From: Streptomyces sp. R302
Lineage (GTDB): Bacteria; Actinomycetota; Actinomycetes; Streptomycetales; Streptomycetaceae
Assembly: GCF_012927245.1 (NCBI RefSeq)
Contig: NZ_JABBGE010000002.1
Location: 124,001-188,000, forward strand
Reading direction: 5' to 3'
DNA: 64,000 nucleotides
Part shown: positions 29,891 to 40,362 of the stretch, one piece after another
How positions within the stretch are numbered: position 1 is the first letter of the stretch
Layout: the number at the start of each line of letters is the position of its first letter
Made by a program: the position numbers and the translations under genes
Notes under the pieces: model-generated
Database searches by the model: none
What the model saw: the letters and a program-made list of their open reading frames with translations, nothing else
Told to the model about the DNA's origin: nothing

Positions 29891-30754
29891 TCAGCCGCGC
29901 GGGGCGCGGGCCAGCTGGCGGGACTGGGCGACGAGGCGGTCGGCGCTGTCCCAGACCTCGGCGTCCTCCTCCAGGAAGCCGCCGGCGAGGTTGCGGGTGG
30001 TGATGGAGACCCGCAGCGGACCGGGGGCGGGCCGGCAGCGGACGTGGGTGGTGAGCTCCACGGTGGGCGTCCAGCCCTTGAGGCCCAGCTCGAAGGAGGT
30101 CGGCGGCAGGGCGTCGACGGCGAGGAGCAGGGAGAGCGCGTCGTGCTCGCGGCCGTCGGCGAGGCCGAACCAGGCGCGCATCTCGCCCTTGCCGGAGGGG
30201 GCGCCGACGGCCCAGCCGACGCAGGACGGGTCGAGGCGCAGGTCGAGCCGGTCGGTGATGGCGGAGGAGCCGGGGATCGGCGGGGCCGGGCCGTCGGAGG
30301 CGCTGAAGCACCGGTCGATCGGGGCGAGGGCGGGCGGGACGGCGCTGGTGCGGACCTCGTCGCTGAGGGCGTCGAGGTCGCCGTAGGAGGCGAGGACGCG
30401 GATCCGCTCGACCTCGGTGCCGTCCTCGGCGTACTGGTAGAGGGAGGCGGTGCCGGTGGAGAGGGTCCGGCCGGTGCGGACGGTCTCGGTGCGGATGACC
30501 GCGGGGCCCGGCACCGACGGCGTGAGGTAGTGCGCCGAGATGGTGAACGGGTCGGGGTGCGGCAGGTGGTCGCCGAGGGCGCGGCCGAGCAGGGCGAGGA
30601 GGTAGCCGCCGTTGACGGCCTGGATGATCGTCCAGCCCGCGGAGAGGTCGGCGTCGTAGACACCGGGCTCGCGCCGGGTGACGGCGGTGTCCCGGTCGAA
30701 CTCGCTGAGCGCTGCGGTCTCTGCGGCGGGACTCGTCTCGATGCTCGTGCTCAT
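29891..30754 (-). CDS. Acyl-CoA thioesterase family protein (double hotdog)
   Basis: A 287-aa TesB-like protein with two hotdog halves. The first half has the helix-loop motif SAGWTIIQAVNGGYLLALLGRA followed by ISAHYLTPSVPGPAVIRTE; the second has WTPTVELTTHVR and the end GGFLEEDAEVWDSADRLVAQSRQLA. It likely hydrolyses acyl-CoA esters. ATG 30754 (MSTSIE) is chosen. It lies upstream of the tandem repeat and the desulfurase and 23 bp downstream of the TRIC-like gene, all on one strand. Confidence 0.87.
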   Translation of the reverse strand: MSTSIETSPAAETAALSEFDRDTAVTRREPGVYDADLSAGWTIIQAVNGGYLLALLGRALGDHLPHPDPFTISAHYLTPSVPGPAVIRTETVRTGRTLSTGTASLYQYAEDGTEVERIRVLASYGDLDALSDEVRTSAVPPALAPIDRCFSASDGPAPPIPGSSAITDRLDLRLDPSCVGWAVGAPSGKGEMRAWFGLADGREHDALSLLLAVDALPPTSFELGLKGWTPTVELTTHVRCRPAPGPLRVSITTRNLAGGFLEEDAEVWDSADRLVAQSRQLARAPRG

Positions 30755-30777
30755 GCGGCCGACCGTACAGCAGAAAA

Positions 30778-31455
30778 CTACTGAGCGGTAGCTTTTTCGG
30801 GTTCCTCGCTCGCCGACGAGCGGCGGTTCCAGGCGCGCGGCGCGCGCCAGTGGTAGCGCATCGCGAGCAGCCGCAGGAGGAAGGCGGTGAGCACGGCGGC
30901 GGCGCTGGTGTAGGCGTTCAGGACGTCGAAGCGGAGGAAGAGGACCACCATGGTCGCGCCGACGATGGCCGGCACGGCGTAGAGGTCGCGGTCCCAGCGG
31001 AGCAGGGACGGCACCTCGTTGGCGAGGACGTCGCGCAGCACACCGCCGCCGACGGCCGTGGCGAGGCCGAGCGCCGCGGAGGAGGTGAGGCCGAGCCCGT
31101 AGTCGTACGCCTTCGTCGTCCCGGTCACGCAGAACAGGCCGAGGCCGGCCGCGTCGAAGACGTTCACGGCGGTCTGGGTGCGCTCCACCTCGGGATGGAG
31201 GAAGAAGACGAGCGCCGTGGCGACCAGCGGCATGAGGAAGTAGCCGAGGTCGGTGAAGGCGGCCGGGGGCACGGCTCCGATGATGAGGTCGCGCAGCAGA
31301 CCGCCGCCGAGCGCGGTGACCTCGGCGAGGACGGCCATGCCGAAGACGTCGAAGTTCTTCCGGACGCCGAGAAGGGCACCGGAGATGGCGAAGACGAAGA
31401 TGCCGATGAGGTCGAGCGTGTGTTGGACCGACGGGCTGAACAGATCGTGGAGCAC
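30778..31455 (-). CDS. TRIC-type cation channel family membrane protein (UPF0126/YicG-like)
   Basis: A 225-aa membrane protein with about seven TM helices and the twofold Gly-rich repeat of the family: FAISGALLGVRKNFDVFG ... TALGGGLLRDLIIG, then FCVTGTTKAYDYGLG ... TAVGGGVLRDVLANEVP. The GGG-LRD motif in both halves is diagnostic. Family members are monovalent-cation channels by structure; the native role in bacteria is unclear. The C-terminal tail is charged. Confidence 0.9.
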   Translation of the reverse strand: MLHDLFSPSVQHTLDLIGIFVFAISGALLGVRKNFDVFGMAVLAEVTALGGGLLRDLIIGAVPPAAFTDLGYFLMPLVATALVFFLHPEVERTQTAVNVFDAAGLGLFCVTGTTKAYDYGLGLTSSAALGLATAVGGGVLRDVLANEVPSLLRWDRDLYAVPAIVGATMVVLFLRFDVLNAYTSAAAVLTAFLLRLLAMRYHWRAPRAWNRRSSASEEPEKATAQ

Positions 31456-31477
31456 CGAGCAATTGTGCCGTGTGTTC

Positions 31478-31517
31478 GGAAGGGGCCCGGCCGCACCACG
31501 GCGACCGGGCCCCTTCC
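31478..31517. terminator. Terminator between TRIC-like gene and the peptide ABC operon
   Basis: A 13-bp perfect stem (31478-31490 with 31505-31517) and 14-nt loop lies just beyond the stop of the last ABC gene on the minus strand. Confidence 0.75.
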
Positions 31518-31524
31518 CCTTGTC

Positions 31525-32639
<1,115 letters not shown>

Positions 32640-32643
<4 letters not shown>

Positions 32644-33632
32644 GCCGGTACCTCCGTCGTGGCGAGGACCGGGTTCGCGCAGCGGGCGCGGTGGCCGGCC
32701 GCGCGCGGTTCGGTCAGTTCGGGCGTGCCGGTGAGGCACTCCATCTCGTACCGGTCGCAGCGCGGGGCGAAGGCGCAGCCGTCGGCCCAGGCGATCTGGT
32801 CGTTGATGGACCCGCGGATCGGGTGGAGCGGTTCGCCGCGCGGGGCGTCGAGCCGGGGGATGGAGCCGAGCAGGCCGTGGGTGTACGGGTGCGTCGGGTG
32901 GGCGAACAGCTCGCGGCGGCCCGCCGATTCGACGACCTTGCCGGCGTAGAGGACGTTCACCTGGTCGCAGAGGCCGGCGACGACACCCAGGTCGTGGGTG
33001 ATCATCAGCAGCGCGGTGCCCTCCTGGTCGACCAGTTCCTTGAGGAGTTCGAGGATCTGGGCCTGGATGGTGACGTCGAGCGCGGTGGTCGGCTCGTCGG
33101 CGATGAGCAGGCGGGGGGCGCAGGCCACCGCCATGGCGATGAGCGCGCGCTGCCGCATGCCGCCGGAGAGCTGGTGCGGGTACTCCTTGAGGCGCCGGGT
33201 CGGGTCGGGGATGCCGACCCGGTCGAGCAGGTGGGCGGCCTCCTTGCGGGCGGCCTCGCCCTTCAGGCCGCGGTGGCGCTGGAGGATCTCGGTGACCTGG
33301 ACGCCGATGGGGATGACCGGGTTCAGCGAGGACAGCGGGTCCTGGAAGATCATCGCCATCTCGCGGCCGCGCAGGTCGCGCAGTTTCGAGGGGGCGAGCT
33401 TCAGCAGGTCGGTGCCGTCGAGTTCGGCGCGGCCGCCGAGGGTGACGCCCTTGGCGGGCAGCAGGCCCATGAGGGCGAGCGAGGTCACGGACTTGCCGCA
33501 GCCGGACTCGCCGACGAGGCCGACGACCTGGCCCTGGTCGACGCTGAAGGAGACGCCGTTGACCGCCCGGACGTCCTTGCGCCCGCGGCCGCCGAAGGTG
33601 ACGGTCAGTTCGTCCACGGTGAGCAGTGCCAT
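32640..33632 (-). CDS. Peptide ABC importer ATP-binding protein (OppD/DppD-like)
   Basis: A 330-aa ATPase, partner of the OppF-like subunit. Walker A GESGCGKSVTSL, signature YPHQLSGGMRQRALIA, Walker B RLLIADEPTTALD, and the C-terminal oligo_HPY Cys motif CAFAPRCDRYEMEC. Start ATG 33632 is 1 nt from the stop of the permease gene upstream. Full length. Confidence 0.95.
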
Positions 33633-33633
33633 G

Positions 33634-34593
33634 TCAGCCTCGCAGCTTCGGGTCGAGGGCTTCGCGCATGGCCTCGCCGAGCAGGGTGAAGCCGAGGGCG
33701 GTGATGACGATGCCGACCGCCGGGTACATGGCCATCATCGGCTCGTTGTCGAAGAAGCGCTGGGCCGCGGAGAGCATGACGCCCCACTCCGGCACCGCGG
33801 GGTCGGGGTTGCCGAGTCCGAGGTAGGAGAGGGCGGCGGCCTCGATGATGGCGGTGGCGAGGCTGAGCGTCGCCTGCACGATCACCGGGCTGAGCGAGTT
33901 CGGCAGGATCTGGGTGAAGACGATCCGCCGCTTGCGGATGCCGAGCGAGCGGGCGGCGAGCACGTAGTCGCTGCCGCCCTGGGAGAGCATCGCGCCGCGG
34001 AGCAGCCGGGCGAAGACCGGGATCTGCACGACGCCGACGGCGATCATGACGGTGGTGAGCGACTGGCCCATCACGGCGGCGACGGAGACGGCGAGGAGCA
34101 GCGAGGGCAGCGCGAGCAGGATGTCGGTGACGCGCATGATGGCGTCGTCGATCCGCCGTCCGGCCTTCCCGCCGAGGGTGGCGGCCGCGCCGGAGACGAT
34201 GCCGACGAGGGCGCCGATCAGCAGGCCGATGAGCATGGAGACGACGCCGACGAGCAGGGTCTGGCGGGCGCCCACGAGCATCCGGGAGAAGAGGTCGCGG
34301 CCGAGGTGGTCGAGGCCGAACCAGTTCTCGGCGCGGGCGCCGACGAACTCGCCCCGGTTGGAGAAGACCTCGCCGCGCCAGGTCTGTTCGGCGGGGCCGT
34401 ACGGGGCGATCCACGGGCCGATGATCGCGAGCAGGACGAAGCCGGCGATGATCACGGCGCCGATGATGGCCATCTTGCTGCCGCGCATGCGGCGCATGGC
34501 CTCGCGCCAGAGGCTGGCGCCGCTGGAGGTCTCGGTCTTCGCCGTGAGCTGGGCGAGCCGGTCGATCTTGGAAGCGGTGGTGGTCAGACTCAT
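33634..34593 (-). CDS. Peptide ABC importer permease (DppC-like)
   Basis: A 319-aa inner-membrane permease with about six TM helices. An OppC N-terminal segment (MRRMRGSKMAIIGAVIIAGF) precedes the BPD_transp_1 domain; the EAA-type loop reads SDYVLAARSLGIRKRRIVFTQILPN. ATG 34593 overlaps the last base of the upstream permease gene's stop (TGATG). Confidence 0.95.
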   Translation of the reverse strand: MSLTTTASKIDRLAQLTAKTETSSGASLWREAMRRMRGSKMAIIGAVIIAGFVLLAIIGPWIAPYGPAEQTWRGEVFSNRGEFVGARAENWFGLDHLGRDLFSRMLVGARQTLLVGVVSMLIGLLIGALVGIVSGAAATLGGKAGRRIDDAIMRVTDILLALPSLLLAVSVAAVMGQSLTTVMIAVGVVQIPVFARLLRGAMLSQGGSDYVLAARSLGIRKRRIVFTQILPNSLSPVIVQATLSLATAIIEAAALSYLGLGNPDPAVPEWGVMLSAAQRFFDNEPMMAMYPAVGIVITALGFTLLGEAMREALDPKLRG

Positions 34594-35588
34594 CAGTGCA
34601 CCCGCACCCTCGGGTCGATGACGCTGTAGGCGAGGTCGACGAGCATGTTGATCACCACGTAGATCACGGCGATGAACATGATGAAGCCGACGAGCACCGG
34701 ATAGTCGCGGGCGTCGATGGCGGTCCGGATGAAGGAGCCGATGCCGCCGAAGGTGAAGACGGACTCGGTGAGCACCGCGCCGGAGAGGAGGCTGCCGGTG
34801 AGCAGGCCGACGGCGGTGACGACGGGGAGCATCGCGTTGCGCAGGACGTGCCGGCCGCGGACGACCCGGCGCTCCAGGCCCTTGGACTCGGCGGTGCGGA
34901 TGTAGTCCTCGCCGAGGACCTCCAGGACGCTGGCGCGGGTCATCCGGACGATGACGGCGAGCGGGATGGTGGCGAGGGCGATGCCGGGCAGCACCAGGTG
35001 CATCAGGGCGTCCCAGGCGGCGTCGAGCTCGCCGGTGAGCACGCCGTCGAGGACGGCGAAGCCGGTGACGCTGGTGGCGTCGAGGCCGGTGGTCTGGCGG
35101 CCGTAGGTGCCGAAGATGTCGCCGAAGGCGGCCTTGAGCAGCTGGGCCAGGAAGAAGACCGGGATGCAGATGCCGACGAGGGAGCCGGAGACGGAGGCCA
35201 CGTCGAGCCAGCCGCCGCGCTTGCGGGCGGCGAGGTAGCCGAGCGGGATGCCCACGCTGATGGCGATGAGCATGGCCGCGACGCTGAGTTCGACGGTGGC
35301 GGGGAAGCGCAGCACGAACTCGTCCCAGACGGGCTGTCCGGTCTGCACCGAGGTGCCGAGGTCGAGGTCGAGAAGGCGCTTGAGGAAGCGTCCGTACTGG
35401 ACGTAGATCGGCTGGTCGAGTCCCAGCGCGCGGTTGATGCGCGCCACATCGGCCTCGGTCGCCCGCTCGCCCAGGATCGCTGAGGCGGGTCCGCCGGGCA
35501 GCCGGTTCAGCCAGATGAAAAGCAGAACCGACAGGCCGAGCAGGGTGGGTATGAGCTGGAGAAGTCGTCGTACGACGAGTCGCAACAC
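34593..35588 (-). CDS. Peptide ABC importer permease (DppB-like)
   Basis: A 331-aa permease with the DppB opening MLRLVVRRLLQLIPTLLGL, the PGGPASAILGERAT segment, and the EAA loop EDYIRTAESKGLERRVVRGRHVLRN. Six TM helices are likely. It follows the binding-protein gene after a 92-bp gap that contains a strong stem-loop, so the membrane and ATPase genes are probably made at lower level than the binding protein. Confidence 0.95.
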   Translation of the reverse strand: MLRLVVRRLLQLIPTLLGLSVLLFIWLNRLPGGPASAILGERATEADVARINRALGLDQPIYVQYGRFLKRLLDLDLGTSVQTGQPVWDEFVLRFPATVELSVAAMLIAISVGIPLGYLAARKRGGWLDVASVSGSLVGICIPVFFLAQLLKAAFGDIFGTYGRQTTGLDATSVTGFAVLDGVLTGELDAAWDALMHLVLPGIALATIPLAVIVRMTRASVLEVLGEDYIRTAESKGLERRVVRGRHVLRNAMLPVVTAVGLLTGSLLSGAVLTESVFTFGGIGSFIRTAIDARDYPVLVGFIMFIAVIYVVINMLVDLAYSVIDPRVRVH

Positions 35589-35630
35589 CCCGCGTGCCCC
35601 TTTCTTGCGTGTGGAGAGTGGATGCGCGGA

Positions 35631-35663
35631 CGCCCGGTCACGAGAGGAACGCGTGACCGGGCG
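35631..35663 (-). terminator. Intra-operon stem-loop after the binding-protein gene
   Basis: A 12-bp stem (35631-35642 with 35652-35663) and 9-nt loop in the gap between the substrate-binding protein stop and the dppB-like start. Such a hairpin typically acts as a partial terminator or 3' stabiliser giving more binding protein than permease. Confidence 0.75.
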
Positions 35664-35680
35664 GACCGCTTACGGGTGTG

Positions 35681-37348
35681 TTACTTGAAGGAGACCTCGG
35701 CGAAGCTCTCCTGCGTCAGCGGGGAGACCTTCGGCGGGACCACGTTCTTGCCGAACGCGATGGCCGGCGGGGAGGAGGTCAGCGGGACGCCCGGGAGGTA
35801 CTCCATGATCACCTCGTTGGCGGCCTTGTAGAGGTCCGTGCGCTTGGTCGGGTCGCCCTGGAGCGAACCGGCCTTCACCGCGTTGAAGACCTTCTCGTCG
35901 TTGAAGCCCCACTGCTTGCCGTAGCCGGCGAACCAGGTGCCGATGAAGTTGTAGCCGTCGTTGAAGTCACCGGTCCAGCCGAAGATGTGGAGGGCGCAGT
36001 CGCCCGACTCCACCGCGTCGACGTAGTCCGGGTTCCACTTCTTCGGCTTCGGGGTGACCTTGATGCCGGCCTTCTCCAGGTCGGCCTTGACCAGCTCGAA
36101 GATGTCCTGCGGAGCCGGCATGTACGGCCGGGTGACCTCGGTCGGGTAGCAGAAGTCGATCGACAGCTTGTCCGCGCCGGCGCCGGCGAGGAGCGACTTG
36201 GCCTTGGCCGTGTCGAACGGGTACTGCTTCACCTTGTCCGAGTAGCCGGCGATGGTGTCCGGCATGAACTGGGTCGCGACCTTGCCGCCCTCGGGCAGCT
36301 GGGTCTTGACGATGTTCTCGCGGTCGACGGCGTGCGCGATGGCCTGGCGGACCTCGGGCTTCTTCAGCGCCGGGTTGGCCTCCTGCGACATGCCGAGGTA
36401 GAGCAGGTTGAAGACGTCACGGGTCGGGACCTGGAAGCCCTCGCCCTCAAGGGTCTTGATGTCGGCGGGCGCGACCAGGTCGTAGCCGTCGATGTCACCG
36501 GCCTGGAGCGCCGCGCGACGGCCCTCCTCGGTGTCGATCGTGCGGAAGACCAGGTTCTTCACCTTGGCCTTCTCGCCCCAGTAGTCGTCGAAGCGCTCCA
36601 GGCTGACTTCCTTGTTGCCCTTGTTCCACTTCGTGATCTTGTACGGGCCGGTGCCGGCGACCGTGCCGGCCTCCTGGCTGTACTTGGGGTACGCGATGGC
36701 GTCGCCGGCCTCGGTGAGCTGCTGCTTCGCGTACTCCTGGAGGGCCTTCGGCGAGTGGATCGCGAGGGCGTTCAGGGAGAAGCCGCCGGGGAGGTTGGCG
36801 GAGGGCTCGAAGACCTCGATGACGGCGGTGGCGTCGTCCTTGACCGTGCAGGACTTGTAGTTCGCCTTGGGCGTCTCCTTGTCCTCGTTGGCCTTGAAGC
36901 CGCCCATGATGGTCTGCCAGTAGTACGAGACCGCGCTCGACTGGTAGGTGCCCTTCCAGTTGAACCAGTAGTCGTAGTTGGCGCAGACCGCCTTCGCGTC
37001 GAAGGTCTCGCCGTCGTGGAACTTCACGCCCTTGCGGAGGTTGAAGGTCCAGACGGTGCCCTCGGGGTTGCTCGACCACTTCTCGGCGAGCCCGCCGACG
37101 AGCTCGCTGCCGCCGGACTCGTGCTCCAGGAGTGCCTCGAACGCCTGGCGGGTGATCCGGAAGGTCTCGCCGTCGCTCGCGAGGGCCGGGTCGAGGGAGG
37201 CGGGGTCGCCCGGAGCGCCGAACACGAAGGTGTCCTTGGCTCCGCCCTTGTCCCCCTCCTTCCGCTCGCTCGCACAGCCCGTGGCGATGAGGCCGACCGC
37301 GATGGCCGCCGTCAGAGCCCGGGTCGACCGGGAATTGAGTATGCGCAT
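35681..37348 (-). CDS. Peptide ABC importer substrate-binding lipoprotein
   Basis: A 555-aa family 5 extracellular solute-binding protein. ATG 37348 (MRILNSRSTRALTAAIAVGL) gives a lipoprotein signal with lipobox ATGC near residue 24 and is preceded by AGGGGTGGA. Family features are VFGAPGDPASLDPALASDGETFRI, LAEKWSSNPEGTVWTFNLRKG and VKFHDGETFDAKAV. It captures peptides outside the membrane for the downstream permease-ATPase set. A -10-like TAGCGT (37397-37392 on the minus strand) lies about 45 nt upstream. Confidence 0.95.
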   Translation of the reverse strand: MRILNSRSTRALTAAIAVGLIATGCASERKEGDKGGAKDTFVFGAPGDPASLDPALASDGETFRITRQAFEALLEHESGGSELVGGLAEKWSSNPEGTVWTFNLRKGVKFHDGETFDAKAVCANYDYWFNWKGTYQSSAVSYYWQTIMGGFKANEDKETPKANYKSCTVKDDATAVIEVFEPSANLPGGFSLNALAIHSPKALQEYAKQQLTEAGDAIAYPKYSQEAGTVAGTGPYKITKWNKGNKEVSLERFDDYWGEKAKVKNLVFRTIDTEEGRRAALQAGDIDGYDLVAPADIKTLEGEGFQVPTRDVFNLLYLGMSQEANPALKKPEVRQAIAHAVDRENIVKTQLPEGGKVATQFMPDTIAGYSDKVKQYPFDTAKAKSLLAGAGADKLSIDFCYPTEVTRPYMPAPQDIFELVKADLEKAGIKVTPKPKKWNPDYVDAVESGDCALHIFGWTGDFNDGYNFIGTWFAGYGKQWGFNDEKVFNAVKAGSLQGDPTKRTDLYKAANEVIMEYLPGVPLTSSPPAIAFGKNVVPPKVSPLTQESFAEVSFK

Positions 37349-37576
37349 GGGTCCACCCCTGGCTCGCCCTGTTGTGGTCTTGACCGGCCGAACGCTACTG
37401 GCGAGTGACGCGGCAGAGAACAGTCCGCATAGCGGTGATACCAACCTGAGACCCGGACACTCACCAAAACGGTCCGATGCCGGACATCGACGGCCTGAGT
37501 GGTCCCAAAGCGGACGCAAAACCCCGCCCTGGCAAGGAATTTCGGCCAGAACGGGGCAGGAGTGGAGCAGAAGGAG

Positions 37577-38371
37577 TCAGCGGTGCTGCGCGGGCGGGTA
37601 GCCGTATCCCGGACGGTGGGATCCCGCATCCTGAGACGGGGCTCCGTGCGCGCCGCGGTCGTAGAAGGGCCGGGCGTGCGCCTTCAGCCAGAGCGCCACC
37701 GGGTCGTACGCGTCGGAGAGCGCGACCGTCGAGACGGGCAGCCCCTCGGGCACGGAGCCGATCGACTGGCGCATCATCGTCCGCACCTCGTCGACGGTCG
37801 CCGCCGAACCGTCGTACAGATCCAGGCCGATGACCAGGTACGGAGTCCCGAGCGCGGGCTGCACCCAGCCGCGGCGCAGCGAGCGGACGGCCGGGGTCCG
37901 GTGCGCGTTCTGGGTGAGCTGGGCGTAGAACTGCGGGATCTCCAGGGCGGGTTCGGAGACCCGCAGCGGCCCGGCGGGCATCCGGTCGAGGCCGGTGGCG
38001 ATCCGGCGGAGATCCGCCCACGGGATGCCGACGCCGCCGCCGGGCGCGTGCGGGTTGAGCCAGACGCCCCAGCGCTCGGGGTAGAGGGAGCGGGCGATCT
38101 CGCGGCCGGTGACGCGCTCGTGGGCGCGGTGCCAGCCGGAGGCGGCGAGCTCGCCGGGCGAGGTGACGCAGGGCGCGTAGCCGTGCCCGTCGACCTCCAT
38201 GTTGCCGTACTGGGCGTCGGGCGAACCCGGAGCGCCCTGCCAGAGCAGCATGTACAGCTCGCCGTCGGCCAGGGCGTGCAGCAGGCCCTCGTACGCGTCG
38301 TAGCGTCCTGGCGCCACCTGGCGCAGCATCTGCTCGACCTCTCCGGTCGCGGCGCTGCCTGACGCGCTCAC
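37577..38371 (-). CDS. SseB-like protein with C-terminal SseB domain
   Basis: A 264-aa protein resembling enhanced-serine-sensitivity SseB family members: an N-terminal ligand-like half (LLHALADGELYMLLWQGAPG to PERWGVWLNPHAPGGGVGIPWADL) and a C-terminal SseB_C-type half (PALGTPYLVIGLDLYD, TVDEVRTMMRQS, VSTVALSDAYDPVALWLKAHARPFYDRG). The tail is a His/Pro/Gly-rich stretch. No enzyme motif or TM is seen. A paralogue is encoded 56 bp upstream. The biochemical role is unknown. Confidence 0.8.
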   Translation of the reverse strand: MSASGSAATGEVEQMLRQVAPGRYDAYEGLLHALADGELYMLLWQGAPGSPDAQYGNMEVDGHGYAPCVTSPGELAASGWHRAHERVTGREIARSLYPERWGVWLNPHAPGGGVGIPWADLRRIATGLDRMPAGPLRVSEPALEIPQFYAQLTQNAHRTPAVRSLRRGWVQPALGTPYLVIGLDLYDGSAATVDEVRTMMRQSIGSVPEGLPVSTVALSDAYDPVALWLKAHARPFYDRGAHGAPSQDAGSHRPGYGYPPAQHR

Positions 38372-38427
38372 CCTGGGTCCCGCCCCTCTGTCTGTCTCGT
38401 ACGGCTCGTGTTCGGTGGATCGGTGGA

Positions 38428-39168
38428 TCAGTGGACCGCGCGCTGGTAGAAGGGGCGCACCCGCTCCAGCATCCAGTCTCCGACGGGGTCGGCCGCCATG
38501 TCGAGGAGGATCAGGTTCACCGGCCAGGCGACCTCGACGCGGCCGAGGGCGCGGCCCAGCGCGTCCAGCGGGGCGTTGCGGTCGACGCCGTCCCAGCCCA
38601 GGAGCTGGACGCCGATGAAGAGGGCCGGTTCGGTGCCCTCGACGCTGGCGAGGGCGCGGCGGGCGGTGGCGACGACGCCGGCGGCCTCGAACTCGGCGGA
38701 GGCGGCGGCGAGGAAGTCGACCGGGTCGTCCTGCCAGTCGGGCTCGAAGAGCCGGACCCGGCCGCCGGACGCGGGCCCGTCGAGGGCGGTGCGGCCGACC
38801 CGGCAGAGCTCGGCGACGGCGGGCGGGGGCAGCGGGACGCCGACGGTGCCGCCGGGGTTCACCGCGATGCCGAGCTGCGGGGGCAGGCCGCGGGCGAATT
38901 CACGAGCGGGCGCGACGGTGAAGGACATGTGGTCGCCGACGCAGGCGAGGAACTGCTCCTGGGAGCTGAAGACGGGGACGAAGGCACCGCCGCCGATCTC
39001 CATCGTGGCGAGGTCCAGGTCGGGGCTGTCGGGGCCGCCGCCGTTGGGCAGCGGGACCCACACCTGGCTGCGGCCGAGCACCTCGATGAGCCGGCCTCCG
39101 GCAGCGGGCTCCCCGAGCGCGGCGGCGAGCGCCTCCTCCAGCTCGTTGCCCGGCCACGTCACGTCCAC
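38428..39168 (-). CDS. SseB-family protein
   Basis: A 246-aa SseB-family paralogue with both halves: ELEEALAAALGEP, QVWVPLPNGG, FVPVFSSQEQFLAC, then PALFIGVQLLGWDG and NLILLDMAADPVGDWMLERVRPFYQRAVH. The end aligns with the neighbour's KAHARPFYDRG. I chose GTG 39168 (MDVTWPGNE) because AAGGGGA lies about 10 nt upstream and the frame upstream is unlike coding sequence. Soluble, no catalytic motif. It probably forms an operon with the 264-aa paralogue. Confidence 0.8.
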   Translation of the reverse strand: MDVTWPGNELEEALAAALGEPAAGGRLIEVLGRSQVWVPLPNGGGPDSPDLDLATMEIGGGAFVPVFSSQEQFLACVGDHMSFTVAPAREFARGLPPQLGIAVNPGGTVGVPLPPPAVAELCRVGRTALDGPASGGRVRLFEPDWQDDPVDFLAAASAEFEAAGVVATARRALASVEGTEPALFIGVQLLGWDGVDRNAPLDALGRALGRVEVAWPVNLILLDMAADPVGDWMLERVRPFYQRAVH

Positions 39169-39269
39169 GGTGGTTCCGTCCCCTTCTCGTACGGCCCTGG
39201 TCCCGGCCGTCCCGCAGCACCCTAACGCCGCCCCGCCCCGGCTGTGACCAGAACCCCGGCGCGCGGGCC

Positions 39270-39932
39270 TCACACCGGGGCGCGGAAGCCGATCCGGCGC
39301 AGCGCGGCCGCCGCGTCCCGGTCGAGGAGGGTGGCGGAGGCGCAGCCGCGCGGCGGGCGGCCCGCCTCGACGGCGGCGACGAGCCGGCCGACGGCCCTGC
39401 GGTGCCGGGCGAAGGCGTACGCGGACACCCCCCGGCCCCGCTCCCGCTGGCCGTCCCTCGCGGTGGCCGGGTCGACGTCGAGGAGGACCAGGTGGAGGGC
39501 GCGGCCGCGCCGGGCGGCCGCGCGGGCGAGCCAGCCGCGGACCCAGGACTGGGTGCCGCAGTCGTGCACGACGACCCCGGCGCCGGAGCGCAGGGCCCGG
39601 TGGAGCCCGGCGTAGTGCGCGACCCGGACCAGCGGGCGGTAGAACGCGTACGGCAGGAAGGCGGGCATCCGGGCCTCCCAGCGCTCCCGGGCGTCCTGGG
39701 AGTCGATGCCGAGGCCGCCGGCGGCCCGCCGCAGCAGGGTGGACTTGCCGCTGCCGGGCAGCCCGGAGACGACCACGACGTCCCCGGCGGCGAAGGCGAG
39801 GACGCGCGGGCCGCGGCCGCCCCGGTCGCGCAGGTCCCGCACCACGCGCCCGCGCCGCCGGGTCCTGGCGCGGGCCCGCTGGGCCGGTAGGGCGGCATCG
39901 CCCGCGAAGACGCCGGTGTGCTGGATCCTCAT
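39270..39932 (-). CDS. P-loop ATPase/kinase-like protein
   Basis: A 220-aa protein with Walker A GLPGSGKST near residues 55-63 after a basic N-terminus (RARARTRRRGRVV). The rest resembles small kinase-type AAA proteins: VVVHDCGTQSWVRGWLARAA and LHLVLLDVDPATARDGQ give a Walker-B-like and a sugar/zeta-kinase-like arrangement. ATG 39932 has GGGGGAG 6 nt upstream. It has its own promoter, divergent from the glycine riboswitch. Substrate is unknown. Confidence 0.8.
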   Translation of the reverse strand: MRIQHTGVFAGDAALPAQRARARTRRRGRVVRDLRDRGGRGPRVLAFAAGDVVVVSGLPGSGKSTLLRRAAGGLGIDSQDARERWEARMPAFLPYAFYRPLVRVAHYAGLHRALRSGAGVVVHDCGTQSWVRGWLARAAARRGRALHLVLLDVDPATARDGQRERGRGVSAYAFARHRRAVGRLVAAVEAGRPPRGCASATLLDRDAAAALRRIGFRAPV

Positions 39933-39998
39933 CGCTGCTCCCCCTGTCGGGTCCCCGGGGGCGTGTCGGGAGACCTCACGGAAGACCCTTGCCCACGA

Positions 39999-40026
39999 AG
40001 TGTAAAGAAACGGTAATCCGAGACAA
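39999..40026 (-). promoter_or_regulatory. Promoter candidate for the P-loop ATPase gene
   Basis: Minus-strand TTGTCT (40026-40021), 16-bp spacer, TACACT (40004-39999), about 65 bp upstream of the ATG, in a relatively A/T-rich stretch. Confidence 0.5.
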
Positions 40027-40030
40027 GCGA

Positions 40031-40059
40031 TTTGCGGCGCCGACACCGTATGCGAGGAT
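40031..40059 (+). promoter_or_regulatory. Promoter candidate for the gcvT riboswitch transcript
   Basis: TTTGCG (40031-40036), 17-bp spacer, GAGGAT (40054-40059). Transcription from about 40066 would place the tandem glycine aptamers in the leader. Confidence 0.5.
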
Positions 40060-40111
40060 GTGCGCGCCAGGCGCGCGCTGCGCCGTACAACCGCATACCG
40101 GCCGCTCGAAT

Positions 40112-40311
40112 CCGCGCGGGAGAGTTCCGGACCGGCCCCCTGGGCCGCCCGGGCGCCGAAGGAGCAAGACCCTCCCTTGAATCTCTCAGGCCCCGTACCG
40201 CGTGGATGAGGCAGATCTGAAAAGCGGGACACCCGTCGTGTCCCCACCCAAGGTGCAAGCCGGGGATGCCCCCGGTGAACCTCTCAGGTTCCATGACAGA
40301 TGGGGAGGAAC
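40112..40311 (+). promoter_or_regulatory. Tandem glycine riboswitch (two aptamers)
   Basis: Two gcvT-type glycine aptamers in tandem. The first (about 40112-40205) has GCGGGAGAGTTCC, GCGCCGAAGGAGCAA and TCTCTCAGGCCCCGTACCGC. The second (about 40212-40311) has GCGGGACACC, CACCCAAGGTGCAAGCC and CCTCTCAGGTTCCATGACAG, then GGGGAGG. The short linker GATGAGGCAGATCTGAAAA is the usual joiner. It precedes gcvT, so glycine probably turns the operon on. Confidence 0.92.
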
Positions 40312-40362
40312 GTCCTTGCCTGTCATGTTTTCCGCCTTCGGGAACCGGGAGCCACGTCCATC